Below, piece by piece: positions 15,477 to 15,488 of a stretch of DNA of 15,488 nt (position 1 is its first letter; each line of letters opens with the position of its first letter). Made by a program: the position numbers and the translations under genes. The DNA is from Phascolomyces articulosus. Its lineage: Eukaryota > Mucoromycota > Mucoromycetes > Mucorales > Lichtheimiaceae. The stretch covers positions 1 through 15,488 of the forward strand of contig JAIXMP010000099.1 in NCBI GenBank assembly GCA_025677815.1, in the 5' to 3' direction. The notes under the pieces were generated by a model that ran no database searches, was not told the origin of the DNA, and saw only the letters and a program-made list of their open reading frames with translations.

Positions 15477-15488
15477 TTTACACAAGTT

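Noticed and set aside
1..15488. CRISPR array, toxin-antitoxin, phage or defence system
   Set aside because: No spaced direct repeats of the right size, no bacterial-type operons, and every recognisable protein is a eukaryotic transposon product.

Overview
The window looks like a repeat-rich, gene-poor stretch of a fungal nuclear genome, most likely an early-diverging (Mucoromycota-like) fungus. The kingdom-level call rests on eukaryotic tRNA genes without an encoded CCA, short GT-AG introns (one with a CTAAT branch-site-like motif), and Ty3/gypsy, Tc1 and Merlin elements. The Mucoromycota placement is inference from the style of the retrotransposon proteins. No bacterial operon and no intact host protein gene is visible.

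Layout, left to right. 1-6.3 kb is AT-rich and almost free of CG dinucleotides. It holds a ruined Tc1-like transposase (312-1015, minus), an unidentified broken reading frame (2916-3397, plus), and a 5'-truncated ruined Ty3/gypsy pol (3846-5935, plus) that ends in a polypurine tract and an LTR (family L1, copy A, 5936-6253). 6325-6582 plus 12129-12340 form a second L1 LTR (copy B, minus), split by a young, nearly complete chromovirus (6583-12128, minus). The chromovirus has two 432-bp LTRs differing at 3 sites, a perfect 5-bp target duplication AGCAT, and a gag-pol reading frame interrupted only by two small frame breaks in RNase H. 12387-12460 is tRNA-Ile(AAT), minus. 12461-13168 is less decayed unique DNA with several inverted repeats. 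13169-13240 is tRNA-Glu(TTC), plus. 13300 to about 13690 is a third L1 LTR (copy C, minus, solo). 13.7-14.4 kb is AT-rich with a degraded tRNA-like relic. 14434-15476 is a three-exon Merlin/IS1016-type transposase with three internal stops.

Two mutational layers are visible. The old elements carry dozens of in-frame stops that are all TAA or TAG and fall where Gln or Trp is expected. This is what C-to-T change at CpA on both strands produces, resembling repeat-induced point mutation. The young element has escaped this, and its only LTR differences are three CpG transitions, as expected from deamination of methylated CpG. The two old L1 LTRs beside tRNA genes both lie about 50-60 bp past the tRNA 3' end. 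I did not find a new defence or metabolic system. The interest here is in transposon layering, mutation pattern and target choice.
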